Source: Bactericera cockerelli
Taxonomy: Eukaryota; Arthropoda; Insecta; Hemiptera; Triozidae
DNA length: 64,000 bases
Assembly: GCA_024516035.1 (NCBI GenBank)
Contig: CM044963.1
Coordinates: 18,936,113 to 19,000,112 of the forward strand
Reading direction: 5' to 3'
Shown: one piece after another, positions 31,513 to 42,131 of the stretch
Layout of the letters: each line of letters opens with the position of its first letter
Position numbering within the stretch: the first letter of the stretch is position 1
Notes under the pieces: generated by a model
Seen by the model: only the letters and a program-made list of their open reading frames with translations
Told to the model about the DNA's origin: nothing
Database searches by the model: none
Position numbers and translations under genes: made by a program

Positions 31513-32036
31513 CTCATGTTACAAATCAACGGGTTAAATCTTAACCCCTGTTTTCTTTTTTGGTCACAAATTAATTAATTTACGGTTTCTACGCGAATGG
31601 CGGGCGACCTCTCTGTCTGAAGGACCCCATGCAGTTTTTTCTATGTTTTCTAATTTAGTTGCAATTAATAAAAAAAAAAAAATACAAATTCGCCGTCTTT
31701 TAATTGGTCATCATCGGAAGAGGCCGCCAAGTCACAGAGGCTTATATTAAGTGTCGCGTATTTCATTACGGCAATTGACAGAATGACACAGTCGACAAAT
31801 TGTCTTAAAAATATTGCCGTTCCTTCTTCTTTTGTTGTTGTGTTGTTGTTGTCTTTTCCTTGTTGTAGACTCTACAATGTAGACTTGTAGAGTGTCTGCA
31901 TTTTGTATTGACATCAGGTGTTGAGTAGATGGCCTTTCCATTCAAGTCCACTTTCGATTTCAGACTACTAAACAGTTCAGTTTTGAAGACTTTAGTAGAG
32001 AGACCAGTTGAAGGTTGTAGTGGACAACTCCCCTTG
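31513..32036. other. Intergenic, no feature recognised
   Basis: An A run at 31671-31682 and GTTGTTGTTG at about 31833-31852 are the only simple structures. No gene supported. Confidence 0.4.
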
Positions 32037-32207
32037 TGATTTATTTATTGAGGAACTCTTTATAAGTAGAACATATGTACAGACAAATAATGGTAAAAAC
32101 TAACAATATTAATAATAGAAACTAGAAAAAAAATAAACAAAATATATGCATGTGTCCCTAACTAAAGGGCGGGGTTATTGCCTATGGCAATCTATTCCTC
32201 CCAACTC
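32037..32207 (-). mobile_element. LT retroposon copy (-)
   Basis: GATTTATTTATTGAGGAACT, TTTATAAGTAGAACATATGT, AT-rich body, AACTAAAGGGCGGGGTTATT and AATCTATTCCTCCCAACTC. Confidence 0.7.
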
Positions 32208-32554
32208 TTGTGATGATCCTTCTGGAAGCCTGACTTTGCTGGTTGCGCAGAAAAATGAGTCAACCAGTCTATCATTATTTGATAGATGGTTTCCCTACTA
32301 CAGTTTTGCACGAACTAAAACAATTTTGAGAAGCTGGAGAAATTTTAAACTAATCCCCAAGACTAAGAACTTGAGAATTGTTCGAAAAACAAAAGAAAAA
32401 CTGTGTCAAATGTCCGCTCAGGCCAAAGAAAGAGGAGGAAGGGAGAGGGAAGCGGAGGAGGGCGAAACAGGTGTAATAGTAAGCAGACAATCCGACAAGC
32501 GAGCATTTACAGCGAAGTCTAGACTGGTAGGTAATCCAAAACAGGTCAATCAAT
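32208..32554. other. Intergenic with 136-codon frame, not called
   Basis: The frame 32146-32556 (+) starts inside the LT copy and ends in GA-rich sequence leading to the VNTR; charged low-complexity C-terminus. Not supported as a gene. Confidence 0.35.
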
Positions 32555-34190
32555 AATGTAGTTTAAAGAAGAGGAAGAGAGGGGGAGAATGTCGAGTGGG
32601 AAGAGAACGCAGCTGAGAGTAGGGGAGGTATATATCAAAGAGAGAGGGGAAAGTCGGGGTGAATAGAGTGGGGATGGAATGTAGCTGAGAGTAGGGGAGA
32701 TATAGAGCAAGGAGAGAGGGGAAAGTGGGATAGAATAGAGTGGGGATGGAATGTAGATGAGAATAGGGGAGGTATAGAGCAAGGAGATAGGGGAAAGTGG
32801 GATAGAATAGAGTGGGGATGGAATGTAGATGAGAGTAGGGGAGGTATAGAGCAAGGAGAGAGGGGAAAGTGGGATAGAATAGAGTGGAGATAGAATGTAG
32901 ATGAGAGTAGGGGAGGTATAGAGCAAGGAGAGAGGGGAAAGTCGGGGTGAATAGAGTGGGGATGGAATGTAGATAAGAGTAGGGGAGGTATAGAGCAAGG
33001 AGAGAGGGGAAAGTGGGATAGAATAGAGTGGGGATGGAATGTAGATGAGAGTAGGGGAGGTATAGAGCAAGGAGAGAGGGGAAAGTCGGGGTGAATAGAG
33101 TGGGGATGGAATGTAGATAAGAGTAGGGGAGGTATAGAGCAAGGAGAGAGGGGAAAGTGGGATAGAATAGATTGGGGATGGAATGTAAATGAGAGTAGGG
33201 GAGGTAGATAGCAAGGAGAGAGAGGAAAGTGGGATAGAATAGAGTGGGGATGGAATGTATATGAGAGTAAGTGAGGTAGATAGCAAGGAGAGAGAGGAAA
33301 GTGGGATAGAATAGAGTGGGGATGGAATGTATATGAGAGTAAGTGAGGTAGATAGCAAGGAGAGAGGGGAAAGTGGGATAGAATAGAGTGAGGATGGAAT
33401 GTAGATGAGAGTAGGGGAGGTATATATCAAAGAGAGAGGGGAAAGTCGGGGTGAATAGAGTGGGGATGGAATGTAGCTGAGAGTAGGGGAGATATAGAGC
33501 AAGGAGAGAGGGGAAAGTGGGATAGAATAGAGTGGGGATGGAATGTAGATGAGAATAGGGGAGGTATAGAGCAAGGAGATAGGGGAAAGTGGGATAGAAT
33601 AGAGTGGGGATGGAATGTAGATGAGAGTAGGGGAGGTATAGAGCAAGGAGAGAGGGGAAAGTGGGATAGAATAGAGTGGGGATGGAATGTATATGAGAGT
33701 AGGGGAGGTATAGAGCAAGGAGAGAGGGGAAAGTGGGATAGAATAGAGTGGGGATGGAATGTATATGAGAGTAGGGGAGGTATAGAGCAAGGAGAGAGGG
33801 GAAAGTGGGATAGAATAGAGTGGGGATGGAATGTATATGAGAGTAGGGGAGGTATAGAGCAAGGAGAGAGGGGAAAGTGGGATAGAATAGAGTGGGGATG
33901 GAATGTATATGAGAGTAGGGGAGGTATAGAGCAAGGAGAGAGGGGAAAGTGGGATAGAATAGAGTGGGGATGGAATGTTGATGAGAGTAGGGGAGGTATA
34001 GAGCAAGGAGAGAGGGGAAAGTGGGATAGAATAGAGTAAGGATGGAATGTTGATGAGAGTAGGGGAGGTTTAGAGCAAGGAGAGAGGGGAAAGTCGGATA
34101 GAATAGAGTGGGGATGGAATGTTGATGAGAGTAGGGGAGGTATAGAGCAAGGAGAGAGGGGAAAGTGGGATAGAATAGAGTGGGGAGGGA
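32555..34190. repeat. 72-bp VNTR, about 23 copies, with 792-bp higher-order duplication
   Basis: The unit reads GAGAGTAGGGGAGGTATAGA, GCAAGGAGAGAGGGGAAAGT, GGGATAGAATAGAGTGGGGA, TGGAATGTAGAT. The rare variant TATATATCAAAG is at 32629 and 33421, exactly 11 units apart, and its neighbours match too. Minus frames of 486 and 560 codons exist only because 72 is a multiple of three and the unit lacks stops. Confidence 0.96.
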
Positions 34191-34284
34191 AAAGTCAGAA
34201 GTTGTACTATAGATGTACAATTTATTGTACATGAATATCAGAACATACCTGGACAGCTGTTTCGAGCTTATTTTCTCTCTTGAG
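34189..34284 (-). ncRNA. Decayed hammerhead ribozyme unit (-)
   Basis: On minus, AAGCTCGAAACAGCTGTCCA and GGTATGTTCTGATATTCATG are identical to 7973-8011. The first core box, however, is CTCAAGA instead of CTGATGA (34278-34284), losing the invariant G, and the left strand of stem I is not complementary. Probably inactive. It abuts the right end of the VNTR, whose last unit joins it at GGGAAAAGTCAGAAG. Confidence 0.7.
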
Positions 34285-34384
34285 ATCTAGTAGAAGTAGA
34301 AAATTTGTTAGGATAGCCTATGGTTGCAATCCTAACAAGGATGTCAACCATTTTTCTCACAAAGTATGAGTGGATCACGGACGT

Positions 34385-34490
34385 CTGAGTACAAGTTACA
34401 AAATTTATGCGCTGCTGGGGATCGAACCCAGCTCACCTTGCGTGCAAGCCAGTGCATTACTCCTCTCTGCCACGGTGACTATACAGATAC
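34385..34490 (-). mobile_element. S4 SINE head (-)
   Basis: TGCTGGGGATCGAACCCAGC (inverse B box) to TCTGCCACGGTGACTA (inverse head); preceded by CTCACAAAGTATGAGTG, part of the S4 body. 34491-34830 has no further feature except TGTA/TATG repeats. Confidence 0.75.
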
Positions 34491-34831
34491 ACTGGGTTCA
34501 TGATGGTAGTGTAGGTAGGGACTGTGGTGATGGTGACCGTTCAACAACTCTGCAGCCTTTGAACTCCTTGAAGATAGGTATCAGCCCGGAATTGTTGCTG
34601 ATGTTGTTCTAGAACGGTTGGTAATATGTGTGTATAGTGTATATACTGTATATGTAGGTTTGTACATTGTACATGTATGTATGTGCGATGTCTCTCAGTA
34701 GTTATACCTCTCAGCGTGAGTTCAAGTTTCCATCAGGACACTGTGTTTCGGAAATATAGACATAGGGTTGGAAGAAAGTTAAAGACAAGATATGAAGTTA
34801 CTAGTTGTCTGTGCCTTTATGATAATTTGAG

Positions 34832-35130
34832 CGCACGAATAGCTCAGTGGTGAAGCACTCGCTTGCCAAGCGGAAGGTCCCGGGTTCGAACCCCCGCGCC
34901 GACAAAAATTTGTATTCAAAATTTGGTTACAGTTGTTTGTAAGGGATACCTTCCGGTGCGCTCGTGTTGACCCAGCACCTAAATGGGAAGTATTGTGTCA
35001 CTTCTCGCCCATCAGAAGGGGAGTCATACTACGGGATGGGCAGGCTACAACACTGACCTCAAGCGTCTACAGTAGCTCCTGTTTCATGGTTACGAAATAA
35101 AAACAGCTGTGAAACACTCATCTTTAAATA
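34832..35130 (+). mobile_element. S5 SINE (+) with tRNA-Gly-like head
   Basis: Head AATAGCTCAGTGGTGAAGCA, anticodon-like loop TTGCCAA (GCC), B box GGTTCGAACCCCC, then CCAGCACCTAAATGGGAAGT, CATACTACGGGATGGGCAGG, AGTAGCTCCTGTTTCATGGT and end AACACTCATCTTTAAATA. Acceptor and T stems mispair, so it is a SINE head rather than a functional tRNA. Confidence 0.82.
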
Positions 35131-35194
35131 AAAATAAGGAAAATGAACGAATATCAAAATAGGATTGAAGTCATGACTGTTCATCAATTCGGGC

Positions 35195-35283
35195 CATGAC
35201 AAGTTATCCTCCCATTTGTGATTTTGACCTTTGTAATATTTTTGGGCCTACTGCTGGAGTAACGGGACTCGAGTCCAAAATCC
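35195..35283 (+). mobile_element. S2 SINE 3' fragment (+)
   Basis: GGGCCATGACAAGTTATCCT, CTACTGCTGGAGTAACGGGA. Head missing. Confidence 0.6.
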
Positions 35284-35410
35284 GAATTTTAAATCAGGAG
35301 TAGATTTAATTTAAGTGGACACTGTCTCTTAACTCGGACTATAGTGCGCTCTGATTGGTTGAAACATACTGTTTCATAATGTGGCCTTTTAAATCTCTGA
35401 TTTTCTGAGC
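35284..35410. mobile_element. M1 MITE copy
   Basis: TTTAAGTGGACACTGTCTCT, TAACTCGGACTATAGTGCGC, CTGATTGGTTGAAAC, TTCATAATGTGGCC. Same order, inverted, in 48228-48462. Confidence 0.5.
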
Positions 35411-35501
35411 GCCATCAACCATCCCAGCAGTTGTTCAGATGGGACTGGTCAGTTAGAGACTGTCCAGATCACTCCGAACCGAAGAACGCCATCGCAATAC
35501 A

Positions 35502-35645
35502 CAGTCCTCTAGCAATATCAGAATACACAGTCCTCTAGCAATATCAGAATACACAGTCCTCTAGCAATATCAGAATACACTGTCCTCTAGCAATATCAGA
35601 ATACACTGTCCTCTAGCAATATCAGAATACACTGTCCTCTAGCAA
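35502..35645. repeat. 26-bp tandem repeat, 5.5 copies
   Basis: CAGTCCTCTAGCAATATCAG AATACA repeats with only C/G-type single changes (ACAGTCC versus ACTGTCC). Confidence 0.95.
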
Positions 35646-35654
35646 TGTTGGTTA

Positions 35655-35803
35655 GTTAGGTTATCATATTTGTGCTCATCACTTTCGCTATGTCACAAAT
35701 TTTCAAACTCGCTTTACTATAAATTTTTGCTCAACTTAGGGCTTGAACTACCGACCTCCAGATTACAGGTCCGCCGCTTTATCGATCAAGCTACTGTGGT
35801 CGG
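35655..35803 (-). mobile_element. S1 SINE (-)
   Basis: GGTTATCATATTTGTGCTCA, AACTCGCTTTACTATAAATT, GGGCTTGAACTACCGACCTC, ATCAAGCTACTGTGGTCGG. Complete but diverged. Confidence 0.85.
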
Positions 35804-36029
35804 TTCCTCCACGAGCAATGTGTGAACAAGACAGCTTCACACTCACGTTGAAGCTTTGTCAACAGATGTGAAAAATTGTCAACAGATGTGAAAAATTCTC
35901 AACAGATGTGAAGAAAACAATAAATTATCTATTATTATTATGAAAAAAAAAAAAAATAATAATAGATGAAATTGTTGATGAAACGTTATATATTTCGTGA
36001 AGTCATAGAAGTTAGAGAGAACGTCCATT

Positions 36030-36205
36030 GAGGTCAGGACTTGGAGGATGACCGCTCGAATTCGAACCCTCGAGGTGGTGGCTATTCCCGGCCCACCCGA
36101 GGCTGGGTGAGGTTCATGTGGGTGGCTGGTTTGTGAGTTCCCAGCGAATGGAGGGTAAAACCTCCGTGACGAATGACCTGGATGTACAAGTAAGCCACTG
36201 AAGCA
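36030..36205 (+). mobile_element. S3 SINE, head-truncated (+)
   Basis: CCCGAGGCTGGGTGAGGTTC, ATGTGGGTGGCTGG, CCCAGCGAATGGAGGGTAAA, ending after GACCTGGATGTACAAG. 36206-36834 contains no gene; AT-rich. Confidence 0.65.
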
Positions 36206-36834
36206 ACGTGAAGCCAACTAACAAGAAAATTGTGTTCAATATAGAAGTGTACTCGTTTTTTTGTACCGCCGTGTTGATATCACATTATCAGTGCATTAGC
36301 GCATTACAGACATGGCTGCTTTCATATATTGACTGGGAATAAAAAAAGAATTCACTTTTTTTCCTCATTCTCATTGCTCAACTCGGTCTTAACCCGTGAA
36401 GGCCACTGAGGTATTAGGTATTTATTTTTTATTTATTGAAAAGATAGAGTCTTATTATAGGGTCTATTTACATGATGTGTTTTGTATGAATATAAAACTA
36501 AAACTAAAATAATAGATAAATTATTTGTGAAAAAAAATCTTATTATTAGACCTATATAAAAACTCTGACTTTAAAAACTATCTATGACTGTATCTGTATA
36601 CTTAAGAATATATAAAATCTATATTAATGACTTTATACTCTTTATAGTATTGTATAGTATAGGTAAGTATTAAGTAAGCATGTCAGTAGAAGGAAAAAGT
36701 ACTATGAATGTATTCTGACTGCGATTTTGTGGAGCATTGTGCTGTTCCCCATTGTTTTAATATAGTTTTATCCCACAAGTGGGCCGATAATTATTATTAT
36801 TATGTACATATTACAGTTAAACTTCTTTTTTTTT

Positions 36835-36978
36835 GTTATCACATTTGTGTTAACCATTTTTCGTGCTTACACAACTACTCAAGTTCGCTGTACTAAATCT
36901 ACGCTGAAACCGGGACTTGAACCACCGACCTCCGGGTTACAAGTCCGCCGCCTTATCGATCAAGCTATTGAGGTCGAT
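36835..36978 (-). mobile_element. S1 SINE (-)
   Basis: TTATCACATTTGTGTTAACC, ACTCAAGTTCGCTGTACTAA, GGGACTTGAACCACCGACCT, ATCAAGCTATTGAGGTCG. Flanks ATTACAGTTAAACTT and ATTGCAGTTACACTT are a possible 15-bp TSD with three mismatches. Confidence 0.87.
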
Positions 36979-37017
36979 TATTAGTTATTGCAGTTACACT
37001 TGTAAATTAGAGAACTA

Positions 37018-37215
37018 GATATAAAGGAATCCTGAAGACAAGAAAACAATTTGCAGGTCAAAATTACCTTCCCTAAAGGGAAAATAACCTATTTATAAGA
37101 GAAACCTAGATATTAATAATAATAATACTCTAGTGGAGGGTAACCACCAGGCGAAGTTAGGTAATGCTCAAAGCATTTTCGTAAGAAATTATGTAATTAA
37201 AGCAAAATCATTCAT
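37018..37215. mobile_element. Tigger-like fragment and S6 3' end (-)
   Basis: AACAATTTGCAGGTCAAAAT resembles 5485-5505; from 37122, TAATAATAATACTCTAGTGG, TAACCACCAGGCGAAGTTA and GCTCAAAGCATTTTCG are the inverse S6 3' end. This segment reappears in corrupted form from 40311. Confidence 0.55.
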
Positions 37216-37497
37216 ATTTCTTATCAAGTTATCAGTGTTATCACCCTTATCAGTAGCGGCAAAATTGGAATCGCACATTGCACAATAAATACATAATATA
37301 CAATATAATAAGACAAAATTTTATCCCATAAAATATATAAGACCTGTTTGACTGCTGGAGTAAAGGGCCTTTTCAGTCTTACCTCGGCAGTATAAAGATA
37401 TACTATAAGAGTATTATTATATAGTATAAATTCTATTCTATATAATAATACTCTTTAGTCGTAGGTAATATACAATATAATAATAATAATACTCACG

Positions 37498-37640
37498 TCA
37501 GCCTCCGTGGCGTAACGGTTGTAACTATTGTCAGTTGCCCAGAAATCCTGAGTTCGATTCCCGGTTGGAGCAGACTTTTCGCACAGAGAATTCTGTTCCC
37601 TCCGTACATGTGAGGCTGGAACATGGGAGTGAATAGTGGT
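37498..37640 (+). mobile_element. S3 SINE 5' half (+)
   Basis: CAGCCTCCGTGGCGTAACGG, GAGTTCGATTCCCGG (B box), CAGAGAATTCTGTTCCCTCC. Stops in the body; an S2 fragment follows. Confidence 0.8.
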
Positions 37641-37654
37641 CAAGGCGTCGCGTC

Positions 37655-37735
37655 GTCTGGTAATGTAGAGGTCGTGGGTTCGAAACCCAGCCGGTTATCC
37701 TCCCACTTGGGATGTTGACCACATAATAATCTTTT
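37655..37735 (+). mobile_element. S2 SINE fragment (+)
   Basis: GGTCGTGGGTTCGAAACCCA (B box) and GTTATCCTCCCACTTGGGAT, then ACCACATAATAAT. 3' part missing; a further 3' scrap (TTTTACTGCTGAATTAATGG) lies at 37942-38010. Confidence 0.6.
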
Positions 37736-37814
37736 TTTATTATTTTAATTTCAACACTGTGTTTCGACCTTAAATGGTTCGAAACTCAGCAATAACTGAA
37801 ATGCTTTTATTTTA

Positions 37815-37940
37815 ACCATTATTTTATTTTATTTATTTATTTATTCAGAAACTCTTTATTAGTAGAACATAATTATGTACAGACAATATAATGGTAAAAA
37901 ATAAATACAAAAATTGACAATATTAATAATATAAACAAGA
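37815..37940 (-). mobile_element. LT retroposon fragment (-)
   Basis: ATTTATTTATTCAGAAACTC, TTTATTAGTAGAACATAATT, AT-rich body; 5' side missing. Confidence 0.6.
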
Positions 37941-38282
37941 AATTTTACTGCTGAATTAATGGGACTCAATAGTAATTATAATAATCGAGTATTAGGATAA
38001 ATAAGGCGATGTCAGTTCTTAATTTTTGGCCTCAAGCAATCTCACGATTACCTCTGACCAACTTTCATTATTATTGTTCTGAATAGTATTACAAGGAAAA
38101 ATTCATAATTTTAGCAGGAATTGAACTCAGAAACGCCTGTTTGCTTGCTGTAAACCACTTGACGACTAATCCATGATAACTTTGTTAACCTACTAACACA
38201 TGGTTAACTCTTGGCCTAATTAAATAATGAAATACAATTTTTTCCTATTATAGAATAAGGAAAGTAAAAACAAAAATAAAAA

Positions 38283-40331
38283 ATGTTAAAAATTATGCAA
38301 TGGAATTCAAACTCCATTATCAGTAAGATAGAAGAATTTAAACATGTTCTTAAAAAATATTCAATTGATATAGTTTGCCTCTGTGAAACTAAGTTGAGTA
38401 ATGCCATCCATATCAAAATCCCAGGATATAAATTCTATAGGCTAGATCGAAACAGGCACGGGGGTGGTGTTGGTATTGTGATCAGAGACACAATAGATCA
38501 TCAACTTCTAGATTTACCTAATACTTCTTGTTTTGAAAGTATTGGCATTAGAGTCGCATCATGCGTGGGGACCCTAACTATTGTATCAATATATAAACCT
38601 CCTCATTTGAAATTCAACGATAAAGATTTAAATACATTGATAAGGTATAGAGATGTGTATGTATTCGGAGACTTCAATGCTAGACATAGAGTCTGGCACT
38701 GTAGTAGCACCACACCTGCAGGTAAATTTCTACATGAATTTTGTCTACACAAAAATGTACGTATTATTGCACCTAATGAGCCGACCTTCTACTCTTCAAA
38801 CCCCAGGTTCAAACCTAGTACTATTGATTTATTGTTAACTAAGAACTGTAAATACTACGAGAGCACAGAAGTTCTCTCAATTATGAACTCTGACCATAAT
38901 CCTGTTATCACCAATTTAAATTTTTCTCCCACCTATGATAATAGTGTAAAAGAAGTCCTGGACTTTTCAAAAATAAACTGGCAGGACTTCAATGAGTATT
39001 TGGACTGCAACGTTGACCTTAATATGCCAATGAAATCGGCACATGACATTGATCATGCAACAACTCACCTTACGAATGTTATAACATCGGCCCTAAAAGA
39101 TTTAGCACCCAGGAGATTCATAAGTAGTTCTCCCGACTATTTAGACTCTGAAGTTTTGACATTAATCTTAAGAATTAAAAACCACTACCGTAGGAAATTT
39201 CAGAGGACAAGATTGCTTATTTTTAAAAAACTGTTAAATATATTCACAAAACTTGTGCACAAGGTTATATTTGCACTCAGAAATTTATCTTGGAGTAAAA
39301 AGTTGAAAAAAGTTCGGGGACCGAACAGTCTCTGGAAGATAAAGCGTATGTTAAATAAGTCTGCTACTATTCCAGCATTAAAATCTCAGTCGGGTGAACT
39401 AGCTTACACTGATAGTGATAAAGCAGAACTACTAGCAAATCATTTTCAAAGTGTGCATGAGTCCAATAATGCTCATTCATTGCCCCGATTTCAGGTCATT
39501 ATTGAGAACAGGGTTCGAGACTTTATCCAAAACACAACATTTAATGAAAATGAGTTCGATCCATGTGATAGCTTGGAATTGTGTCGAGTTATTAAAAGAC
39601 TCAAGTGCAAAAAAGCTCCTGGTATGGATGGCGTTTCTAACCTTGCTCTTAAAAAATTAAATCTACGATCGCTTGAATTCTTAGCACTACTTATTAACAA
39701 TATGTTCTTATGTAAATACTTTCCAGACCCTTGGAAGTGTGCGAAAGTGGTTGCTATCCACAAGCCTGGGAAAGCTTCTAACTTACCTACAAGTTATAGA
39801 CCAATCAGCTTACTTAGCAGTCTTAGCAAAGTAGCTGAGAAAATTATCTTGAGTCGCATTCAAAACTTTTTAACCTCGTCCGGGGTTATCATGCCTGAAC
39901 AATTTGGATTTCGCAAATCTCACTCCACAACTGGGCAGATCGCGCGAGTTGCCGACTCAATCATTGATGGTTTTAACCTTAAAAAACACACAGGCATGAT
40001 AACATTAGACTTGGAGAAAAGTTTTGACTACGTCTGGCACACTGGACTTGTATTCAAAATGATAAAAGTTGGTTTTCCTGCTTATTTGATTTTTATTGTT
40101 ATGTCATACCTGGAAAATAGATTTCTTCAAGTATGTGTAAACCAAGCTTACTCAGGTCGAAAATATGTAGCCTCAGGGGTACCCCAGGGGAGTTTAAATG
40201 GGCCTGTCCTGTTTATATTCTACCTTCATGATATGCCAAAATTTAAATCCATACAACGCGCCATTTACGCGGATGACACCGCGCTATATATAACTTCATG
40301 GCGAATTGACAGTTACACTTGTAAATTATGA
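38283..40331 (+). CDS. LINE ORF2: endonuclease and reverse transcriptase, N-terminal 676 codons
   Basis: An APE-type endonuclease that nicks target DNA and a reverse transcriptase that copies the element RNA there. N-terminal MQWNSNSI, CETK (catalytic Glu), IYKPP, GDFNA at about residue 129 and SDHNP at about 203 form a complete endonuclease set. RT: KAPGMDG, SYRPISLLS, LDLEKSFD (motif A Asp), GVPQGSLNGPVLF and YADD at about 662. The true frame leaves at 40310, after which the assembly jumps to upstream flank sequence and terminates at 40331. The continuation is at 42804-43457. No RNase H. No splice or promoter evidence. Confidence 0.88.
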   Translation: MLKIMQWNSNSIISKIEEFKHVLKKYSIDIVCLCETKLSNAIHIKIPGYKFYRLDRNRHGGGVGIVIRDTIDHQLLDLPNTSCFESIGIRVASCVGTLTIVSIYKPPHLKFNDKDLNTLIRYRDVYVFGDFNARHRVWHCSSTTPAGKFLHEFCLHKNVRIIAPNEPTFYSSNPRFKPSTIDLLLTKNCKYYESTEVLSIMNSDHNPVITNLNFSPTYDNSVKEVLDFSKINWQDFNEYLDCNVDLNMPMKSAHDIDHATTHLTNVITSALKDLAPRRFISSSPDYLDSEVLTLILRIKNHYRRKFQRTRLLIFKKLLNIFTKLVHKVIFALRNLSWSKKLKKVRGPNSLWKIKRMLNKSATIPALKSQSGELAYTDSDKAELLANHFQSVHESNNAHSLPRFQVIIENRVRDFIQNTTFNENEFDPCDSLELCRVIKRLKCKKAPGMDGVSNLALKKLNLRSLEFLALLINNMFLCKYFPDPWKCAKVVAIHKPGKASNLPTSYRPISLLSSLSKVAEKIILSRIQNFLTSSGVIMPEQFGFRKSHSTTGQIARVADSIIDGFNLKKHTGMITLDLEKSFDYVWHTGLVFKMIKVGFPAYLIFIVMSYLENRFLQVCVNQAYSGRKYVASGVPQGSLNGPVLFIFYLHDMPKFKSIQRAIYADDTALYITSWRIDSYTCKL

Positions 40332-42131
40332 ACTAGATGTAAAGGATTCCTGTAAGACAAGAAAAACAATTTTCAGGTCCAAAATTACCTTCCCTTTAAG
40401 GGAAAATAACCTATTTATTAAGAGTTACTAGATATTAATAATATTATACTCTAGGGAATGGTAACCACAAGGCGAAGGTTAGGTAGGTAATGCTCAAAGC
40501 ATTTTCGTTAAGAAATTATATTAATTCAACGAAAATCATTCATATTTTTTTCAAGTTATCCTGTCTTATCACACCTTATCAAGTAGGCGGCAAAATTGGA
40601 TCGCACTTTGCACATTAAATACATATTATTACAATTTTATATGACAAATTTTTATCCCATAAAATATATACACCTTTTGACTGCTGGGTGTAAAGGGCCT
40701 TTTCAAGTCTTACCTCGGCAGTATGATAAACAATGTATATTTCTTTTCTATTCTATATAATAATACTCTTAGTTCGTAGGTAATATACAATAGATTAATA
40801 TCTAACGTAGCCTCAAGTGGCGTAACTGGTTGTAACTACTGTCCGTTGTCCAGAGATCCTGATGATTCTATTCCGATAGAAAAATTTTTTAAAACTGTTT
40901 TTAAAAATTTTCAATTGATATGTTTGCCTCTGTGAAAAAACTAAGTTGGTAATGCCACCCAATACAAAATCCCAGGATATAAATTCTTAGGCTGTCGAAA
41001 CAGGCCCCGGGGGTGGTGTTGGTATTGTGATCAAGAAAATAGATCATCAACTTTTGATTTACCTAAAACCTTGTTTTTTAAAGTATTGGCATTGGTCGCA
41101 AACTGCGTGGGGCCCTAACTATTGTATCTTATTAACCTCCTCATTTGAAATTAACGATAAAGATTTAAAAAACTTGATAAAGGTATGAGATGTGTATGTA
41201 TTTGGAGATTTAAGCTAGAATAGGTCTGGCCTGTAGTAGCACCACCTGCAGGTAAATTTCTAATGAATTTTCACACAAAAATGTACTATTATGACCTAAT
41301 GAGCCGAAACCCTTCACCTTCAAACCCAGGTTAAACTAGTACTTTGATTTATTGTTAACTAAGAAATGTAATACTAGGGACAGAAGTTCTCTCAATTATG
41401 AACCTGACCATAATCCCGTTATCACCAATTTAAATTTTTCTCCCAAAAAAGTAATAGTGTAAAAGAAGTCCTGGGCTTTTCAAAAAAAAAAATGGCAGGA
41501 CTTCAATGATTATTTGGACTGCAACGTTGACCCAAAAATGCCAATGAAAAAGGGGACATGACATTGATCATGCAACAACTCACCCTTTCGAAAGTTATAA
41601 CATCGGCCCTAAAAGATTTAGACCCCGGAGATTCTAAGTAGTTCTCCCGAATTTGACTCGAAGTTTTGACATTAATCTTAAGAATTAAAAACCACTACCG
41701 TAGGAAATTTTTAGAGGACAAGATTTCTTATTTTTAAAAAAACTGTTAAATATATTTTACAAAATTTTTGCACAAGGTTTATTTGCACTCAGAAATTTTT
41801 CTTGGAGTAAAAAGTTGAAAAAAGTTCGGGGACCCAAAAAGTCTCTGGAAGGGTAAAAGCGATGTTAAATAATTGCTACTATTTCCCGCATTAAAATCCA
41901 GTCGGGTGAACTGTTCACTGAAGTGATAAACGAACTACTACAAATCTTTTCAAAGTGTGCAGATCCATATGCTATTTCATTGCCCCCATTTCAGGTCTTA
42001 TTGAAACAGGGTTTGAGATTTATCCAAAACAAACATTTAATGAAAAGAGTTCGATCATGTGATAGCTTGGATTGTGTCGAGTTATTTTAAAAACCAAGTG
42101 CAAAAAAGCTCTGGTATGGATGGGGTTTTTT
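40311..42131 (+). pseudogene. Error-riddled second copy of 37003-39638, probable assembly artefact
   Basis: 40311-40880 repeats 37003-37563 and 40881-42131 repeats 38327-39638, with very frequent one-base losses, homopolymer changes and AAA-for-other substitutions, and no preserved frame. About 760 bp between the two source segments is skipped. From 42132 the copy becomes identical to 39639-40310 (672 bp). Uniform random indels that stop abruptly fit an unpolished long read used to fill a gap. Confidence 0.82.

Noticed and set aside
30919..31578. Serine/leucine- and arginine/glutamate-rich frames of 193-219 codons
   Set aside because: CT/GA microsatellite read in several frames.
32146..32556. 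136-codon ORF
   Set aside because: Starts inside an LT retroposon and ends in GA-rich sequence before the VNTR.
32546..34232. Minus-strand frames of 486 and 560 codons
   Set aside because: Pure translation of a 72-bp tandem repeat; a multiple-of-three unit without stops keeps frames open. No domain, start context or codon signal.
34832..34905. Functional tRNA-Gly gene
   Set aside because: A and B boxes and a GCC loop are visible, but acceptor and T stems mispair and a SINE body follows directly.
40311..42131. A real diverged second LINE copy
   Set aside because: Error pattern is indels and homopolymer changes without frame or third-position bias, ends abruptly in perfect identity, and lies inside one TSD pair.
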